Notes: generated by a model not told the origin, from the letters alone. A DNA stretch of 64,000 nt from Armatimonadota bacterium (GCA_022563855.1 JADFMN010000012.1:1-64000), one strand, 5' to 3'; positions 26,373 through 35,898 are shown, counted from the first letter of the stretch. Translations and numbers: made by a program.

Positions 26373-27372
26373 GAGACGACGCGTAGTGCTCGCCCAGCAC
26401 GTCGCGACCGAAATCGCCGTCGAAGTCTCGCCAAACCGCATGCACGTGATTCGCGTTGTTCTGGATGTTGTCGTACTCGATGAGGAACGTCGGCCCTTGG
26501 ATACGATAGTAGTGCCCTTCGCCTGCCTTGGCTCCACCCATCCAGGCGAACACGATGCTCTCGAACTCGACGGCCGCAAGCTGACCCATACGGCGATTGG
26601 CCTCGTCCGGACGCTGCGCTTCGGCGTGGACTCTGATCAGATTCTGGAGAGCCTTCTGCTGTTCGCCGGTCATATCGCTGTACTTCAACCCCTCGTTAGC
26701 CTGCCTCTTGGCAGTCCGCGATTCTCCGGTGAAGATGTCGCGAGGCGCCCGCTGAGACAGCACTGCCTTGGAGCGCTGACCGTCAGAGAGGCTCGCCAAA
26801 AACCGCAAGGCGACGTCCTGTTCCTTCGGGAGCATCCTTAAACCCTTCTTCGGACCCGCCATTACCTCTGCGGGGTTGGAGCCGAAGAACTGCGGCGTGC
26901 TTGCGACCAGCTTTGAACCCTTGTACGCGAAGTTCAGCGAGATGTGATGGCCCTCGTACCGCCACGCCCACTCGCTGCTCTTGGACGGCGTGCCGAAGAA
27001 CGTGAAGAAGTACTGTTCGTGATCGCGCCCCCTCGGGTTTCGTTCGATCTCGCCAAGGACTTGCTCCAGCTCTCTTACGACGCCCGCCTTCTTCATCCCT
27101 ACATCGCTCAAGACTGATCGCAAGAGCGCTGTTGCCTTCTCTTCCTGGTCTGCGGTCATGGACTTCCACGAGACGCCTTGCCGGCTGGCTGGCGTGTACC
27201 GCCAACGCGTCCGATAGTCGTCGTCCGTCTGTTTGACGGCGTCGCGGTGCTGCGTCCGATCCAGCGAGGCCAGGAACTCGTTTGCCGCGTCAACCGTGTC
27301 CAGCGTGCGCGTGCTCACGCCGATCGCGGCGACTCCCAAGAGCGCGAGCCCTATGGTCCCAAACTTTCGCAT
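26356..27372 (-). CDS. DUF3500 family exported protein
   Basis: 338 residues with a signal peptide (FGTIGLALLGVAAIGVS). The body matches DUF3500: WKSMTADQEEKATALLRSVL, RDHEQYFFTFFGTPS, WAWRYEGHHISLNFAY, and a second half with LKYSDMTGEQQKALQNL and FAWMGG ... IEYDNIQNNANHVHAVWRDFDGDF, ending HHGN. The function of the family is unknown. The two similar halves (each with MTxxQ ... L and W/F-x-G) suggest internal duplication. A displaced copy of its last codons lies at 25282-25324. Confidence 0.9.
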   Translation of the reverse strand: MRKFGTIGLALLGVAAIGVSTRTLDTVDAANEFLASLDRTQHRDAVKQTDDDYRTRWRYTPASRQGVSWKSMTADQEEKATALLRSVLSDVGMKKAGVVRELEQVLGEIERNPRGRDHEQYFFTFFGTPSKSSEWAWRYEGHHISLNFAYKGSKLVASTPQFFGSNPAEVMAGPKKGLRMLPKEQDVALRFLASLSDGQRSKAVLSQRAPRDIFTGESRTAKRQANEGLKYSDMTGEQQKALQNLIRVHAEAQRPDEANRRMGQLAAVEFESIVFAWMGGAKAGEGHYYRIQGPTFLIEYDNIQNNANHVHAVWRDFDGDFGRDVLGEHYASSPHHGN

Positions 27373-28032
27373 ACTAATACTGTATCACGAACAAGCCGCT
27401 GCGAGGATCACAAATTGCGTTGCTCAATAGGCGAGTCAGGATCGAAAACCAGCGGATTAGAACCGAGCCAGCGACTGCGGCCCGAGGATTCCCTTCATAC
27501 CTCAAAGGCGGCAGGGCAAGGTCGTGAGGCACGCCTGTCTCATGGTTCGGGGGATGAAGAGTGAATCTGTGGTGCACTTCCCCAGAAGTACACGTCCAGC
27601 TTGGGAGACATGCACCGCGCGGCTGGCACAATGTTCAGACTTGGAGCACATCAGAGATGCAGACCACGAAACATGACTCGGACGAGCCGATCCCCGAGCC
27701 GAGACACGAGGTGGGGAGTTGACGTGTTGATGTTGCATAGTCTTGGGCCGCAGGCGCAAACCGAACACGGCCACCCGACAGGCATGACTGGCATCCGGCT
27801 GATCCTTACGCTGATGTAGGAGCTACGGCGCCGGGGCGGCAGACTCGGGGTCACTACACCCGACATCGGAGGCGGAGAGGTGACGGCGGTGATGTTGGAG
27901 GTATAGACCGAAAGCCCCAACAGGTGAACCAGGTTAGGCATCCAGCCGAATGGAGGGGATCTTCTTGAGAAACAGAAGAGGTAGTATCTCAGGAAGTTCC
28001 TACTATGTTGCCACCGCAATGAGCAGGCGCCG
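27373..28032. other. 660-bp gap, no gene recognised
   Basis: All frames are interrupted or lack homology I can recognise, and base composition differs from flanking genes. A 13-base direct repeat (gtcgtgaggcacg) at 27521-27533 recurs at 29771-29783, at the end of the ParA-like gene. A repeat of that length can occur by chance in a window of this size. The stretch may be decayed mobile or coding DNA upstream of the two-gene ATPase module. Confidence 0.4.
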
Positions 28033-28563
28033 GTGAATCTCTTGTGGCCATTCACTAATACCGTAAAAGTGTCTTGCCCCGACGGCCGAGTCGTCTACGT
28101 GTATAAGAACGTGGAAAGTGCATTCAGATCCTATGTCCGAGAGCCCTCTATCAGGTTCGGCGCGAAACTAGATCTCCTGGGCGAGGTTTCTGGGGCGATT
28201 AGTGGCGAGGTGGCCTCCCGAGTAGACCGGCTGGTAAACCTGCATGACAGCCAAGTGGCCCACATCTTCATCGAGTTCCGCATCGCCTATGAGGTTTTCA
28301 AGTCCGATCCATGCAATCAAAACGAGTTCCTGGGCCGAGAAGTTGAGCGGATTCTCCAAGCGTACCGCCGCTTGAGACATTTTAACGCTGGAATACATGG
28401 TCTTATTGGCTTGGTAAGGGCGAACCCGGAAGACACTGACCGAATCGCTAAAACATTCGAAGAACTTGCCAGACACCATGGGGACATCATGGCGCCGGAG
28501 GCAACACAGGACGAAATCAGACAGACAAGAAAAGAAGCCGAAGAGTGGCGAGGGCCAGACTGA
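28033..28563 (+). CDS. Small helical partner of the ParA-TM ATPase
   Basis: 176 residues from GTG 28033. It begins with a beta-rich stretch (TVKVSCPDGRVVYVYKNVES) and continues as amphipathic helices (LLGEVSGAISGEVASRVDRL, EFLGREVERILQAYRRL). There is no signal or TM segment. The stop TGA shares its last base with the ATG of the next gene (TGATG, 28561-28565), so the pair is translationally coupled. The family is unknown. By position it is a candidate adaptor or activator of the neighbouring ATPase. Confidence 0.65.
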   Translation: MNLLWPFTNTVKVSCPDGRVVYVYKNVESAFRSYVREPSIRFGAKLDLLGEVSGAISGEVASRVDRLVNLHDSQVAHIFIEFRIAYEVFKSDPCNQNEFLGREVERILQAYRRLRHFNAGIHGLIGLVRANPEDTDRIAKTFEELARHHGDIMAPEATQDEIRQTRKEAEEWRGPD

Positions 28564-29777
28564 TGATCTGCAAGACATTGTGTTTCGCGAGCGCTAAGGG
28601 CGGTTCAGGGAAAACCGTGGTGGCAGCGTCCCTTGCAAAGCTCCTCGGGGCCCTCGGAAGGAAGGTAGTACTCATCGACGCCGACGCTGCCACCAACGGT
28701 CTTACGCTCTTCAACCTCCAAGAAGTACGGAAATGGGGCGAGATTAGCATCTCACAAGGAAACGAGCCTCTGGGCATTTTCGAGTGGGATCGAGACGGGC
28801 CTCCTCCAGGAATCATGAGACTTGACTCTAATGTATTCTTCTTGCCGGCGACATTCGCCTTCCAAAATACAGAGAACACCTTACCGGATCGCTTCCGGAT
28901 GTCCTTGACGTCGGCTGTTCAAATAATGAGAGAGGAATATGAATTCATCATAATAGATGCCCAAGCTGGATCGGATGTGTTTGCTTGCGTTGCAATGAGC
29001 CGTGAGGTATCGGACGAAGTCGTGATTGTTGCGGAGTACGATCCGGTCTCTGCGGCGGGTGTTGAGCGCCTAAAGGGCCTGCTGCGAAATGACCTGACCT
29101 ATGATCGCACTTGGGTGTTGTTGAACAAAATGCTTCCGGACTTCGCTAAGTCCTACGGAGATTTTCTGGAAGTAGCCAAGTATCTGCCGCCGCTACCTTG
29201 GGACTCTGATGTAATCATGGCTTATGCTCGGCGCAAGCTGGCAATTAACCTAGAAGAAGTAAACGAGTACACGATCGGCTTTCTTCGAATGGCCGAAACG
29301 CTCTTAGGAGATGAAGTCAAGTCATCGTTTGAGAAATGGAAGACGAAGCTTGAGTCCCAACTAAGGCGTCCCCTTCTCATTCGCCAGCATGAATTGGAAG
29401 CGAAACTGGATGCACTCGTTCACCTGCGGGCCGACCTTGAGAACTCGGGACGCGCAAAGCGCCGCCGTGCAGTATTATCGCTTTACGTGTTTGCGACGGC
29501 CATTATGACCTCCCTGATTTGGGCCGTCACTTTCACTTCCCCCGATTACCGAGCCTGGCCTGCGTGGATTCTCTTCGTCATAGGGATCGTCTCGCTTGTC
29601 TTGTTCAGCGTCGCACATACGATGTGGACTCGGGTAAGCCGAACGGCGGACCTAGAAGTCGAGCGGGCGCGGCTGCGGCGTCAGGAGCGCTACCTTGAAG
29701 ATAAGCTGAAGACGGTCCAGTCATTGGTATCAGCAGACTTCGACGAGATCGTCAAGGGCAGCGGGAGAACGTCGTGA
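28563..29777 (+). CDS. ParA/MinD-like ATPase with C-terminal membrane hairpin
   Basis: 404 residues from ATG 28563; the frame opens at GTG 28545, but the ATG gives a standard ATPase N-terminus. Deviant Walker A SAKGGSGKTVVA (~9-20), A' motif LIDADAATNG, and Walker B IIIDAQAGSDV. After the ATPase (to ~255) comes a charged coiled coil, two close TM segments (~303-325 and ~332-354) and a ~50-residue basic coiled-coil tail (ARLRRQERYLEDKLK). A ParA-class ATPase with an integral C-terminal hairpin is unusual. MinD uses a peripheral helix. Its role is unknown and it pairs with the 28033 gene. Confidence 0.85.
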   Translation: MICKTLCFASAKGGSGKTVVAASLAKLLGALGRKVVLIDADAATNGLTLFNLQEVRKWGEISISQGNEPLGIFEWDRDGPPPGIMRLDSNVFFLPATFAFQNTENTLPDRFRMSLTSAVQIMREEYEFIIIDAQAGSDVFACVAMSREVSDEVVIVAEYDPVSAAGVERLKGLLRNDLTYDRTWVLLNKMLPDFAKSYGDFLEVAKYLPPLPWDSDVIMAYARRKLAINLEEVNEYTIGFLRMAETLLGDEVKSSFEKWKTKLESQLRRPLLIRQHELEAKLDALVHLRADLENSGRAKRRRAVLSLYVFATAIMTSLIWAVTFTSPDYRAWPAWILFVIGIVSLVLFSVAHTMWTRVSRTADLEVERARLRRQERYLEDKLKTVQSLVSADFDEIVKGSGRTS

Positions 29778-29904
29778 GGCACGAAACGGACCGAACGGCA
29801 GACGTGTCACGCCGAAATATTCAATAATAAGCGTGTCCTTTTTGGGACGTGCCCGCGGCGTTGAGACCCGGTTGAGCGTCTATACAGATTGTTAGCTCAC
29901 GGTA

Positions 29905-30846
29905 GTGCGAAGCGCCCCAAATAAACCGGCTGGAAACCGACTGAAATTGAGTACTGAACATCCGCAACAGCTTGCAACGGCCAAGGGCATGCCCTATGGC
30001 CGGTTCACTTTAACGACCAGCTTGCAGCTCGGTGCGGTGCTGTTCGTCTTCTGGCTCATCGCGCCAGCGATGTTCGCACACGAGTTTGCGCAAACTTGGC
30101 GCATCCTGCTCTGGACAGCCGCGATCGGAGTGCCGCTGAGCCTGTTCGAGTACCTCTACCACAGGTACATGCTGCACTCGGCCGTGCTGCCGTTCTTGGG
30201 TTCGATGCACAAGGCGCACACACACCATCACGGCCTGACGAGCGTGAAGGCCCCCGTGACCCCGAAGGAGCCGGAGCGCAAGGTGCCGGTTGAGAACGAG
30301 TACCCGATCTTGCACGAGCATCAGGAGGACGACATGATGTTCCCTGTTTACGCCGTGTCGATCTTCTACGGCGTATTCCTCGCGCTGTTCGCGATTCCGC
30401 TCAAGCTGTTCTTCCCCGCCGCTCCGATAGTCGCCAGCACAATTTTCTGCGTGACGCTCTGCGTGGGCGCGTACGAGGTTTGGCACGCGATCACCCACTT
30501 GCCGTATGAGACGTGGTGGAAACCCAAGATGAACAACCGTGTATTCGGAAAAGTCGTGCGCCGCGCATACGGATTCCATCTGATGCACCATTGGCGGCCG
30601 ACTTGCAACCTCGCGGTCGTCGGCCTCTGGGGCTTCGCCGTGTGGGACCACATGTTCGGCACGCACAGGCGTCCGGAGAACCTCCCGCTCGACGGCACCG
30701 AGGTCCGGTACGTCGACTGCGAGCTCAGGAAACCGAGGTTTCCGATCGGGCTCTTCGACAAGATTGGAAAGAAGAGCCACAAGGCAGCCCGGAACTTTGA
30801 GCGTGTTGTCTTTCGGGTCTTTCGGAAGAGCCGTACTGCGGAGTGA
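29905..30846 (+). CDS. Fatty acid hydroxylase / sterol desaturase family membrane protein
   Basis: 313 residues; GTG 29905 is the first start, and ATG 29989 would give a tighter N-terminus. TM segments near the N-terminus and centre flank the di-iron histidine boxes HRYMLH, HKAHTHHHG and HLMHH, with further His in EVWHAITH and WDHMFG. Members insert oxygen or desaturate lipids, sterols or carotenoids. The PF04116-type layout is clear and the substrate is not. The loop between boxes (KAPVTPKEPERKVPVENEY) is longer than usual. Confidence 0.87.
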   Translation: MRSAPNKPAGNRLKLSTEHPQQLATAKGMPYGRFTLTTSLQLGAVLFVFWLIAPAMFAHEFAQTWRILLWTAAIGVPLSLFEYLYHRYMLHSAVLPFLGSMHKAHTHHHGLTSVKAPVTPKEPERKVPVENEYPILHEHQEDDMMFPVYAVSIFYGVFLALFAIPLKLFFPAAPIVASTIFCVTLCVGAYEVWHAITHLPYETWWKPKMNNRVFGKVVRRAYGFHLMHHWRPTCNLAVVGLWGFAVWDHMFGTHRRPENLPLDGTEVRYVDCELRKPRFPIGLFDKIGKKSHKAARNFERVVFRVFRKSRTAE

Positions 30847-30913
30847 CCCATTGTGGTGCAGGTCTCCAGACCTGCCTGCGAAGGACGAAACGGTCTCGCC
30901 GAAGGGTGACACG

Positions 30914-31270
30914 TCATCCTGAGCGGATCGAAAGATCCTGCGACACCGCGCTCTCGACGCGATGACGCTCGGCCCCCTCCTAACCTCCCCCGGCCACGAA
31001 CGACAGCCGCGAATACGAGCCCGCAGGCCTGGGGAGGGATTTGGAGCGCGGACTCTTAGTCCATCGATGTCAAGGCCCCTCCTAACCTCCCCCGGCCACG
31101 AACGTCAGCCACGAACACCAGCTCGCAGGTCTGGGGAGGGATTTGGAGCGCGGACTCTTAGTCCGCATCCCGGCCTGTGGACTCTTAGTCCATCGATGTC
31201 AAGGCCCCTCCTAACCTCCCCCGGCCACGAACGTCAGCCACGAACGTCAGCCAGCAGGCCGGGGTTTGGG
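30914..31270. repeat. Tandem intergenic repeat cluster
   Basis: Three imperfect copies (about 30968-31075, 31076-31197, 31198-31270) of a ~110-120 bp unit. Each holds cccctcctaacctcccccgg, ccacgaac-g(t/a)cagcc repeats, ggggagggatttggagcg and the ggactcttagtcc palindrome. A 'catcctgagcggatcgaaag' element at 30914 belongs to a repeat type also hinted at near 39951 and 60124. No gene lies in 30847-31272. Confidence 0.8.
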
Positions 31271-31272
31271 GC

Positions 31273-31728
31273 TCACTTCTTCGGCCAGTCCCAAAGCCCG
31301 TACAGCAAGATATCCTCGGGCTCGTGGCCGTTAATGCGCAAGGCGATCTCGATTTGCGATCGGTGGTGCGCCTCGTGGGCGATGCAGTACGCAAAGAACT
31401 TCACGGTCGTATCGAACCGGCCCGCGCGATCCGATTCCTCCATCTTCTGAAACAGCTGTTGCATCAGGTCGTTCGTCACGTCGAGAGCCGAGAGGATGTC
31501 CTTGCGCGTCGCGGTCTTCCAATCTAGTTTCTTGAGATGCGCTGATTCCTTTTGCATTCGCTCCTTCAACCAGTGGCCTCGGACTGAGACGATGTGCGTC
31601 CAGTTCGAGCGGATAGTCTTCCCTTTCCCGGGCTTAAACTCGAAGTGCTCGTCCTCGCACATCTCCAGCAGCTCGAGGTTGACGGCGTTGTTCACGCGCC
31701 ACGCGTCGTTCAGTTGTTCGACTGTCAT
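31273..31728 (-). CDS. DinB-fold protein
   Basis: 151 residues. A four-helix DinB bundle is indicated by NDAWRVNNAVNLELLE, a middle His (RGHWLKERM), and the C-terminal AHEAHHRSQIEIAL motif with His spaced for metal binding. It is soluble. The end GLWDWPKK is typical of this subgroup. It is related in fold but not closely in sequence to the protein at 3631-4098. Confidence 0.85.
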   Translation of the reverse strand: MTVEQLNDAWRVNNAVNLELLEMCEDEHFEFKPGKGKTIRSNWTHIVSVRGHWLKERMQKESAHLKKLDWKTATRKDILSALDVTNDLMQQLFQKMEESDRAGRFDTTVKFFAYCIAHEAHHRSQIEIALRINGHEPEDILLYGLWDWPKK

Positions 31729-31797
31729 GCGGCTATTATGACGGTGCTAGCATGGGCCGGTGATCGAGGAGCGCGACACACGTATGACGACACAGCT

Positions 31798-33810
31798 TCA
31801 ATTGTATGACGTCCGCGATCCGCCTCGCGCCTTTTGGATCGCCGCAGCGATCGCCGCCTGCGCCGACGCCGGAAGTTGCTCGACCGGGCCGAGTTCATCG
31901 AAGAATGGAACGCGCCCGTACCGGGCTGTCATAACGACGGACCCGACGTTTGGAACGACCAGTTCGACTGTAAGCGTTTCCGTAGGTCCTACAGCGACGC
32001 GATCTACTTTCTGGTCTGATAGCCCATCGTAATCAGGGTTGACGGAGATATTCGCATACCTCTCCAAGTCCATCTGAAACCCTGTTTTCTCATAGCCGAC
32101 CCAAAGCTCCGTTCCCTCGACAACCTGAACTCGCAGCGTCGTACCCGCTGGCAACCGCTCCCCAAATAGGGACGAAACTCGTCGGCCCTGCTGAGCTTCG
32201 AGGGAGGACATATCAAGGCCTGCGGGAATCATGCGCGCCCGCCCCCAGTCCGAAGTCGCGAGCACTTCCCAAACTCCGCTCGGCCAGAGGGAGAGCGGTA
32301 TCTCGATTCCACCAGACCATGCAGCCCTCTGTTGCGAGGTAGACAATCGGGCATAGACGGCTGTGCCGTTGCCACCTCTTGAGAAAACGCCGGGCCAAGA
32401 CCAATCGTCCTCCCCCAAGAACTCGGCAATGCCAAGCCAGGTTTGCCAGCTCGGCTCAAGCGTCTCAATCTCCGTGCGCCTGATGAATCCGGCCATGTTG
32501 TTCAGCCTGATCCATCCGTCTGCCCTCGCTCTCTTCAGCAGCGTGGCGAACGCCGGTCTGTCCATTCGGTTCTTTCTTGCACCGGCTGGATCGAAGGGCC
32601 GGGCGATCCAACAGGAAAGTTCTGTGTCAAACGTCGCCATAAAGATGTTCCACCCAAATCCGAAGACGCTGCTCAGCGTCATGCCGTCTTCGACAGATTG
32701 ACGAAATGGCCAATGCAGGACGCCGTCGGCGAACAGCGCGACGATGTTGGTCTTCTTGCGTTCGGCGGCTTGCAGAATCGGCCAGGACACCAGGCTCGTC
32801 AGCGGCTCGTTGTTCGGCAGGTCGTCGATGACTTGGGCCAGCAGGCGCGGAAGCTCCTTGCGCGTCATCACACGCGGATTCCGGCGACCAGCGAAAACCC
32901 ACCCTCTTGGCACAAAGTAGTTCCACGCCTCCTTCATGTCCTTGCCGATCTCCAACGGCTCGTCCAAACCTCGATAAAAATCGGGCCACTCGTTTTCGCT
33001 GCTGACGATACCGCTCCCGCCGCTAAAATCCGAGCTCAAGCTCCGAATGCCAGCACGAAAACTGATCGAAATCCCCAGCGAATCGGGCTTTCGGTTGAAC
33101 TCGAGCTCGATCTTGTGGACTAGGGAACCGGGGTAGTTTAAGCCGAAGCTGTTTTCATCCGTCAGCCCCGATACTTGCTGCGCCCGGTACCACACCTCGC
33201 GGTCTTGCCTGAACGCTTTCGCGGCGTCCATCCACGCAGGCGGAAACGGCCGCTCCTCCAATCGCGGATCGTCCGAATAGATTGTCGAACCGAGCGGCAG
33301 GCTCATCAGGTCGTCGACGGTGAGCGTCGCTTCGACCCTGTCTTCAAAGCGCCTCAACGGACTCTCATTATAGGTGTAGCCGCCAAAGGGCTTGGGAGAA
33401 GTCTGGTTTCGCATCTCCTCGATTACCTCTACCAAGACCAATGGTTTCCGGTCTCTATTCCTCTTGATCGCCCCATCGATTCTGAGCTGGAGCGATCTCT
33501 TTAGCTCCTCGTTGATCGCGTTCTCCTCGGCGAGCTCTTGTGCTCTTGTGCGAGTGAGATACAGGACGTCACCCTTTCTCGACCAAGTCGCGTTGAGGGT
33601 CTTGGCGATCGCGGCCTTCGCGTCCTCGATCGGCATTTCGTCGAACCGTACGAGGAAGTAGTCCTTGTTGACGCCGCCGCTAGGCTTGATCGTCTCGCCG
33701 ATCTGCTTTCCGAACGCCTCCAGCACGATAGAAGAGTGCGCGCAGGGGTGGGTGAACGTGACCGTTTGCCATTGAGTGGCGGCTGCGACCAAGGCTATAG
33801 CGGCAATCAT
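31798..33810 (-). CDS. Exported STN-like domain protein (copy 1)
   Basis: 670 residues from ATG 33810, which overlaps the stop of the upstream paralogue (ATGA, 33807-33810). A longer GTG start at 33822 is less likely. The signal is short and uncharged (MIAAIALVAAATQ). Residues ~15-90 resemble the secretin/TonB short N-terminal (STN) fold (SSIVLEAFGKQIGETI ... AKTLNATWSRKGDVLYLTR). The remaining ~570 residues are unrecognised, with a C-terminal beta-rich segment (ERLPAGTTLRVQVVEGTELW). The first ~80 residues are almost identical to copy 2 and the rest is only moderately similar. Confidence 0.75.
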   Translation of the reverse strand: MIAAIALVAAATQWQTVTFTHPCAHSSIVLEAFGKQIGETIKPSGGVNKDYFLVRFDEMPIEDAKAAIAKTLNATWSRKGDVLYLTRTRAQELAEENAINEELKRSLQLRIDGAIKRNRDRKPLVLVEVIEEMRNQTSPKPFGGYTYNESPLRRFEDRVEATLTVDDLMSLPLGSTIYSDDPRLEERPFPPAWMDAAKAFRQDREVWYRAQQVSGLTDENSFGLNYPGSLVHKIELEFNRKPDSLGISISFRAGIRSLSSDFSGGSGIVSSENEWPDFYRGLDEPLEIGKDMKEAWNYFVPRGWVFAGRRNPRVMTRKELPRLLAQVIDDLPNNEPLTSLVSWPILQAAERKKTNIVALFADGVLHWPFRQSVEDGMTLSSVFGFGWNIFMATFDTELSCWIARPFDPAGARKNRMDRPAFATLLKRARADGWIRLNNMAGFIRRTEIETLEPSWQTWLGIAEFLGEDDWSWPGVFSRGGNGTAVYARLSTSQQRAAWSGGIEIPLSLWPSGVWEVLATSDWGRARMIPAGLDMSSLEAQQGRRVSSLFGERLPAGTTLRVQVVEGTELWVGYEKTGFQMDLERYANISVNPDYDGLSDQKVDRVAVGPTETLTVELVVPNVGSVVMTARYGRVPFFDELGPVEQLPASAQAAIAAAIQKARGGSRTSYN

Positions 33811-35801
33811 CGTCCACCCCACGCCTTTTCGATCGCCGCCAAAACCGCAGCCCGCGCCGACGCAGGAAGTTTGTCGACCGAACCGAGTTCGTCGAGGAAC
33901 GGAATGCGCTCAAATTTGGCCTTCATCTCATACGAGCCGACGTTTGGAACGATCAACTCGACCATAAGCGTTTCCGTTGGACCCACGGCGACGCTATTGA
34001 CGTCATATTTAGCTGGTACGCCTAGTTCGGCGCCGACGAACGCGCGCGCGTAGGTTTCTAAGTTCAATTGAACGCCCGTCTTGTCATAGCCCACCCAAAG
34101 CTCTGTGTCCTCCAAGACCTGGACACGCATCGTCGTGCCATTCGGCAGCCTTTGGCGCAGGAGATTCGAAACACGACGCCCGAAACGAGCCTCGACATCA
34201 TACGGCTCTAGCCCTGGCGGAAGCATGCGCTGTCCCTGCCAATCGCCGCGCGCAAGCGCCGGCCAAACTCCCGGCTGCCAGTAAGCAAGCGGAATTTCGA
34301 CTCCGCCGCGGGTAGCCTGTAGCCGCTGCGTAGGCGTCAGACTCGCATAGATTTCTGTAGCCACAAGCCCCTCAGTCTTGTTGCTGAACCACGTTTGCGT
34401 GTTCTGCAGTTGGAAAACGCTGGTAGCGAGGATGGACTCCCAGCCGGGAGTGAGGGTCTCCGCGCCCGCGCGCATGATGAAATTGACGGCGTCATCCAGT
34501 CCAGTCCAGCCATCGGCCCACGTTGACCTAAGGAGCGCACCGAATACATCCCGGTCCATCCGGTTTTTCCGGGCGCCAGCCGGGTCGCGGGGGCGAGCCA
34601 TCCAGCAGGAGAGATCTTCGTCGTACTGGGCAAAGAAACTCGTGTTCCCGTTGACGAAGAAAGCTCGCAACGGCACTCCTTTCTCTATCGAAAGATCGAA
34701 CGGTCTTTGCAACATAACGTCGGCGAACAGCGCGACGATGTTGGTCTCTCTGTACTCGGCTGCTTCCAAGATCGGCCAAGACACGAGGGTCGTCAAGGGC
34801 TCGTTGTTCGGCAGGTCATTGATGACTTGCGCGAGCAGCCGTGGAATGCTCGAGCGGATCCGCACGCGCTGATCCGATTCTCGACTCGAATGCGTCCACC
34901 TTGGCTTAGCGTAATTCCACGCTTCTGAAATCTCCTTGCTGACCTCGACCGGCTGTCGCAAATTGCGATAGAAGTCGCTCCATTCGTTCTGGCTGATCGT
35001 CAAGCCACTCGCTCTGGACAGCAAGGACTCCATATTCAAACCCCGGCCTTCGAGTTTGACCATGATTGTCAGCGTGTTCGAAGTTCGCTCGAACTCTAGT
35101 TCGAATTTGCTTACGACGGATGCGAACCACCTGCCCAAGTTTCTTCTATCTTCACCCGAAATGGCGATCGGAATCGCTTGCTGCCAAACGTCTCGTTCAT
35201 CCCGAAAAGTTTGGACCGCTTTAGCCCAATTCGAAGGGATCGGCCGGTCGCCAGACTGTTTGTCTTCCGAAAAGTACGTCGTGCCAAGTGGCAGGCTCAT
35301 CAAGTCCTCCACGGTGAACGTCGCTGCGATCTTGTCTTGAAGGCGCCTCTGAGGATTCTCTTCATTTAGTTCGCTGCTCCAGCTTCCGTCGGATGGTAGG
35401 TCGCGCAGCAGCTCAAGCACGTCGTTCAAGACCAGCGGCTTTCTGGCCTCGTTCCTTTTGAATGCCTGGTCGATGTTGCGCTGAATGGACAGCCGGAGTT
35501 GTGCGTCGATCGCGTTTTCCTCAGCGAGCTCTTGGGCTCTTGTGCGAGTGAGATACAGGACGTCGCCCTTCGTCGACCAAGTCGCGTTGAGGGTCTTGGC
35601 TATCGCGGCCTTGGCGTCCTCGATCGGCATTTCGTCGAAGCGGATGAGGAAGTAGTCCTTGTTGACGCTGCCGCTAGGCTTGATCGTCTCGCCGATCTGC
35701 TTCCCGAACGCCTCCAGCACAATCGAAGAGTGCGCGCACGGGTGGGTGAACGTGACGGTTTGCGGTTGAGCAGCAACCGCAGCAAAGATCAATGCCAGCA
35801 T
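33807..35801 (-). CDS. Exported STN-like domain protein (copy 2)
   Basis: 664 residues with a minimal signal (MLALIFAAVAAQ). It has the same architecture as copy 1: an STN-like N-terminus (residues ~12-88, GETIKPSGSVNKDYFLIRFD), a Lys/Glu-rich helical linker, and a long unknown middle with the shared LLAQVINDLPNNEPLTTLVSWPILEAAE and CWMARPRDPAGARKNRMDR. The C-terminus is beta-rich, with VGPTETLMVELIVPNVGS and IPFLDELGSVDKLPASARAA near the end. It is the first gene of a two-gene operon with copy 1. There is no transmembrane barrel and no catalytic motif. Confidence 0.75.
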   Translation of the reverse strand: MLALIFAAVAAQPQTVTFTHPCAHSSIVLEAFGKQIGETIKPSGSVNKDYFLIRFDEMPIEDAKAAIAKTLNATWSTKGDVLYLTRTRAQELAEENAIDAQLRLSIQRNIDQAFKRNEARKPLVLNDVLELLRDLPSDGSWSSELNEENPQRRLQDKIAATFTVEDLMSLPLGTTYFSEDKQSGDRPIPSNWAKAVQTFRDERDVWQQAIPIAISGEDRRNLGRWFASVVSKFELEFERTSNTLTIMVKLEGRGLNMESLLSRASGLTISQNEWSDFYRNLRQPVEVSKEISEAWNYAKPRWTHSSRESDQRVRIRSSIPRLLAQVINDLPNNEPLTTLVSWPILEAAEYRETNIVALFADVMLQRPFDLSIEKGVPLRAFFVNGNTSFFAQYDEDLSCWMARPRDPAGARKNRMDRDVFGALLRSTWADGWTGLDDAVNFIMRAGAETLTPGWESILATSVFQLQNTQTWFSNKTEGLVATEIYASLTPTQRLQATRGGVEIPLAYWQPGVWPALARGDWQGQRMLPPGLEPYDVEARFGRRVSNLLRQRLPNGTTMRVQVLEDTELWVGYDKTGVQLNLETYARAFVGAELGVPAKYDVNSVAVGPTETLMVELIVPNVGSYEMKAKFERIPFLDELGSVDKLPASARAAVLAAIEKAWGGR

Positions 35802-35898
35802 TCTCTGACTCCTTGACGCTTATTATAACGGTTTTGGCACCGACCAAAGATTGATGTGCGCCTCCAAGCGCGCGGATCGACCAACAAGAAAACCCATA

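Noticed and set aside
27521-29783. 13-bp direct repeats (gtcgtgaggcacg) as att sites of a mobile element
   Set aside because: Exact 13-mers recur by chance in 64 kb. No integrase or other boundary signal supports it.
31044-31192. CRISPR-like array from the ggactcttagtcc palindromes
   Set aside because: Copies are short, irregularly spaced, include flanking repeat sequence rather than unique spacers, and also occur singly elsewhere (26261, 26288). No cas gene is present.
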